From Levilactobacillus parabrevis ATCC 53295 (GTDB lineage: Bacteria; Bacillota; Bacilli; Lactobacillales; Lactobacillaceae), in contig NZ_AZCZ01000002.1 in the NCBI RefSeq assembly GCF_001434055.1, positions 57,924 to 121,923 of the forward strand: a stretch of DNA of 64,000 nucleotides, written 5' to 3'. Made by a program: the position numbers and the translations under genes. Positions 62,417 to 64,000 of the stretch are shown piece by piece (position 1 is the first letter of the stretch; every line of letters begins with the position of its first letter). Under the pieces are notes generated by a model. The model was given only the letters and a program-made list of their open reading frames with translations. It was not told the DNA's origin and did not search any database.

Positions 62417-62448
62417 TTCGAAAGCAGTTATGGAGGGAGTAAATACAT

Positions 62449-63966
62449 ATGGCACTTAAACAACCGGAAGATTATATTTTGGCGGTCGACCAAGGGACGA
62501 GTAGTACCCGGGCGATGATTTTTGACCGCACCGGGCGCAAGGTCATCGAAGGCTATAAGGAGGTTCCCCAGTATTATCCGCATGCGGGCTGGGTCGAATC
62601 CGACGCCAATGAAATTTGGAACAGTGTGCTCTCGGTGATTGCTAGCGCCCTTATCGACGCCTCGATTCATCCAGAAAACATTCAAGCCATTGGCATTAGT
62701 AGCCAACGGGAAACCACCATCGTGTGGGATAAAATTACCGGCGAACCGATTTATCACGCTATCGGTTGGCAAAGTCAACAAACGGCGAGTCTGGCGAAGA
62801 AGCTGGCTGCGGACGGTCGTGCCAAGGCCATCAAAGACAAGACCGGACTGGTGCTAGATGCTTACTTCAGTGCCACCAAGATTCGCTGGATTTTGGATCA
62901 CGTGCCGGGAGCACAGGAACGTGCCGAGAATGGCGACCTGCTGTTTGGGACGGTTGACAGTTGGCTGGCCTGGAAGCTCTCCGGGGGGAAGATTCACGTG
63001 ACCGACTACAGTAACGCGAGTCGGACCATGCTCTTTAACATTCACGAGCTCGAATGGGATCAGGATATTTTGAACTGGCTCAACATTCCTGCTGCGATGT
63101 TGCCCGAAGTGAAGTCGAGTTCCGAAGTCTACGGGGTCACGCAGAATTTCCAATTCTACGGGGTGGAAGTGCCCATTGCCGGCCTAATCGGGGACCAATC
63201 GGCCGCCTTGTTGGGGCAACTGGCCTTAGAACCCGGGACTGTCAAGAACACGTACGGTGATGGGGCCTTCGTCATGATGAACACCGGGGATGAACCACAG
63301 ACGTCCGAGCATAATTTGTTGACGACGATTGCGTATAAGCTAGACGGTAAGGTGACCTACGCGCTCGAAGGGTCAATCTTAGTGGCTGGTACTGCCTTAG
63401 CTTGGCTTCACGAAAGTATGAAGATCATCGACAACGTTCCCGAATCACGTCAAGCCGCGATGGCCTCGACCGATGAGGATGAAGTTTACGTGGTGCCCGC
63501 CTTTAACGGTCTGGGTGCGCCGTACTGGGATCCCGATGCGAAGGGGGCCGTCTTTGGCCTGTCGCGGGGGACGAACCGTAACGACTTCGTGAAGGCCACG
63601 CTCCAGTCGATTGCCTATCAGACCCGTGATGTTTTGCGGACCATGAAGCAGGATACCGGCATCGACATTTCCGAGCTGATGGCCGATGGCGGGGCTTCGC
63701 GGAACCGCTATCTGATGCAGTTCCAGGCCGATATTCTCGACACGCCGGTGCACCGAGCAGCCGATGAGGAGACCACGGCGATGGGCGCTGCCATTACGGC
63801 GGGCCTGGCCGTGGGCTACTGGAAGAGTCTGGATGAAATCAAACAGATTCGGACGGATGGTCGCTTATTTACGCCGAACATGTTGCCGGATCGGCGCGAA
63901 CACCTCTATGCTGGGTGGAAACAAGCGGTGAAGGCGACACGGGCATTCAAGCCAGATAACCTGTAA
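62449..63966 (+). CDS. glpK: Glycerol kinase
   Basis: Phosphorylates glycerol to glycerol 3-phosphate. 505 residues, FGGY family. [20 protein letters not shown] is the ATP-binding start (two motifs), [16 protein letters not shown] and WQSQQTA the substrate site, [15 protein letters not shown] the catalytic Asp region (near 246), and [17 protein letters not shown] the C-terminal FGGY part. The usual HPr-phosphorylated His loop region is present near residue 230 but I cannot identify the His with confidence. ATG 62449 follows GGAGGGAG. The window ends 34 bp after the stop, so a glpO or glpF partner cannot be judged. Confidence 0.96.
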   Translation: MALKQPEDYILAVDQGTSSTRAMIFDRTGRKVIEGYKEVPQYYPHAGWVESDANEIWNSVLSVIASALIDASIHPENIQAIGISSQRETTIVWDKITGEPIYHAIGWQSQQTASLAKKLAADGRAKAIKDKTGLVLDAYFSATKIRWILDHVPGAQERAENGDLLFGTVDSWLAWKLSGGKIHVTDYSNASRTMLFNIHELEWDQDILNWLNIPAAMLPEVKSSSEVYGVTQNFQFYGVEVPIAGLIGDQSAALLGQLALEPGTVKNTYGDGAFVMMNTGDEPQTSEHNLLTTIAYKLDGKVTYALEGSILVAGTALAWLHESMKIIDNVPESRQAAMASTDEDEVYVVPAFNGLGAPYWDPDAKGAVFGLSRGTNRNDFVKATLQSIAYQTRDVLRTMKQDTGIDISELMADGGASRNRYLMQFQADILDTPVHRAADEETTAMGAAITAGLAVGYWKSLDEIKQIRTDGRLFTPNMLPDRREHLYAGWKQAVKATRAFKPDNL

Positions 63967-64000
63967 TGGGTCAACAGTCAACCACGCCCGTTTAAAAACG

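Overview
The window looks like chromosome of a heterofermentative Lactobacillaceae bacterium, most likely a Levilactobacillus close to L. brevis. Supporting signs are a D-xylose operon joined to a GH120 beta-xylosidase, KxYKxGKxW and LPXTG surface proteins, a DUF5776-type cell-wall protein, T-box leaders, strong GGAGG ribosome binding sites and cre sites. The species is inferred; no rRNA or tRNA gene was seen.

Region 1 (1-13.2 kb) is a type 1 BREX phage-defence locus cut by the left window edge: brxC (5' end missing), pglX, a tyrosine recombinase gene in reverse orientation, a second pglX body in reverse orientation without its 5' end, then pglZ. The two pglX bodies share three inverted repeat pairs (135/137, 116/116 and 45/47 bases identical by my reading). 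This is the layout of a phase-variable BREX methyltransferase. Three graded arms would allow not only on/off switching but also cassette exchange and mosaics. No brxL follows pglZ; the next gene is the housekeeping rarA.

Region 2 (13.2-17.5 kb) holds rarA, a seven-unit 51-bp repeat array ending in a perfect hairpin, an Ile-type T-box leader with brnQ, and arsC. Region 3 (17.7-32.6 kb) is a xylose and xylo-oligosaccharide block: xylR, a divergent LPXTG protein, xylA, xylB, xylT, a GH120 beta-xylosidase, an MFS transporter and a second xylT. Related XylR-type inverted repeats and cre sites precede xylA and both xylT copies.

Region 4 (32.7-49 kb) is mixed core genome: DUF1801, YfhO, stress proteins, a DapE-like amidohydrolase, a K+ channel, an aldo/keto reductase, a Tyr-type T-box with an NhaC-family carrier, and a divergent DtxR-like regulator beside mntH and two usp genes. 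Region 5 (49-64 kb) has guaC and purA facing purB with PurBoxes between, an orphan Phd-type antitoxin, hydrolases, a tyrosine phosphatase, a second surface protein, a PuuD-like amidase, an endonuclease III-like protein and glpK.

Six intergenic elements of about 170-200 bp form two related subfamilies (A at 23.4, 60.3 and 62.1 kb; B at 41.8, 44.5 and 48.7 kb). They fold into multi-stem structures whose stems vary in a compensatory way. I do not recognise them; together with the three-arm pglX inversion system they are the most interesting part of the window.
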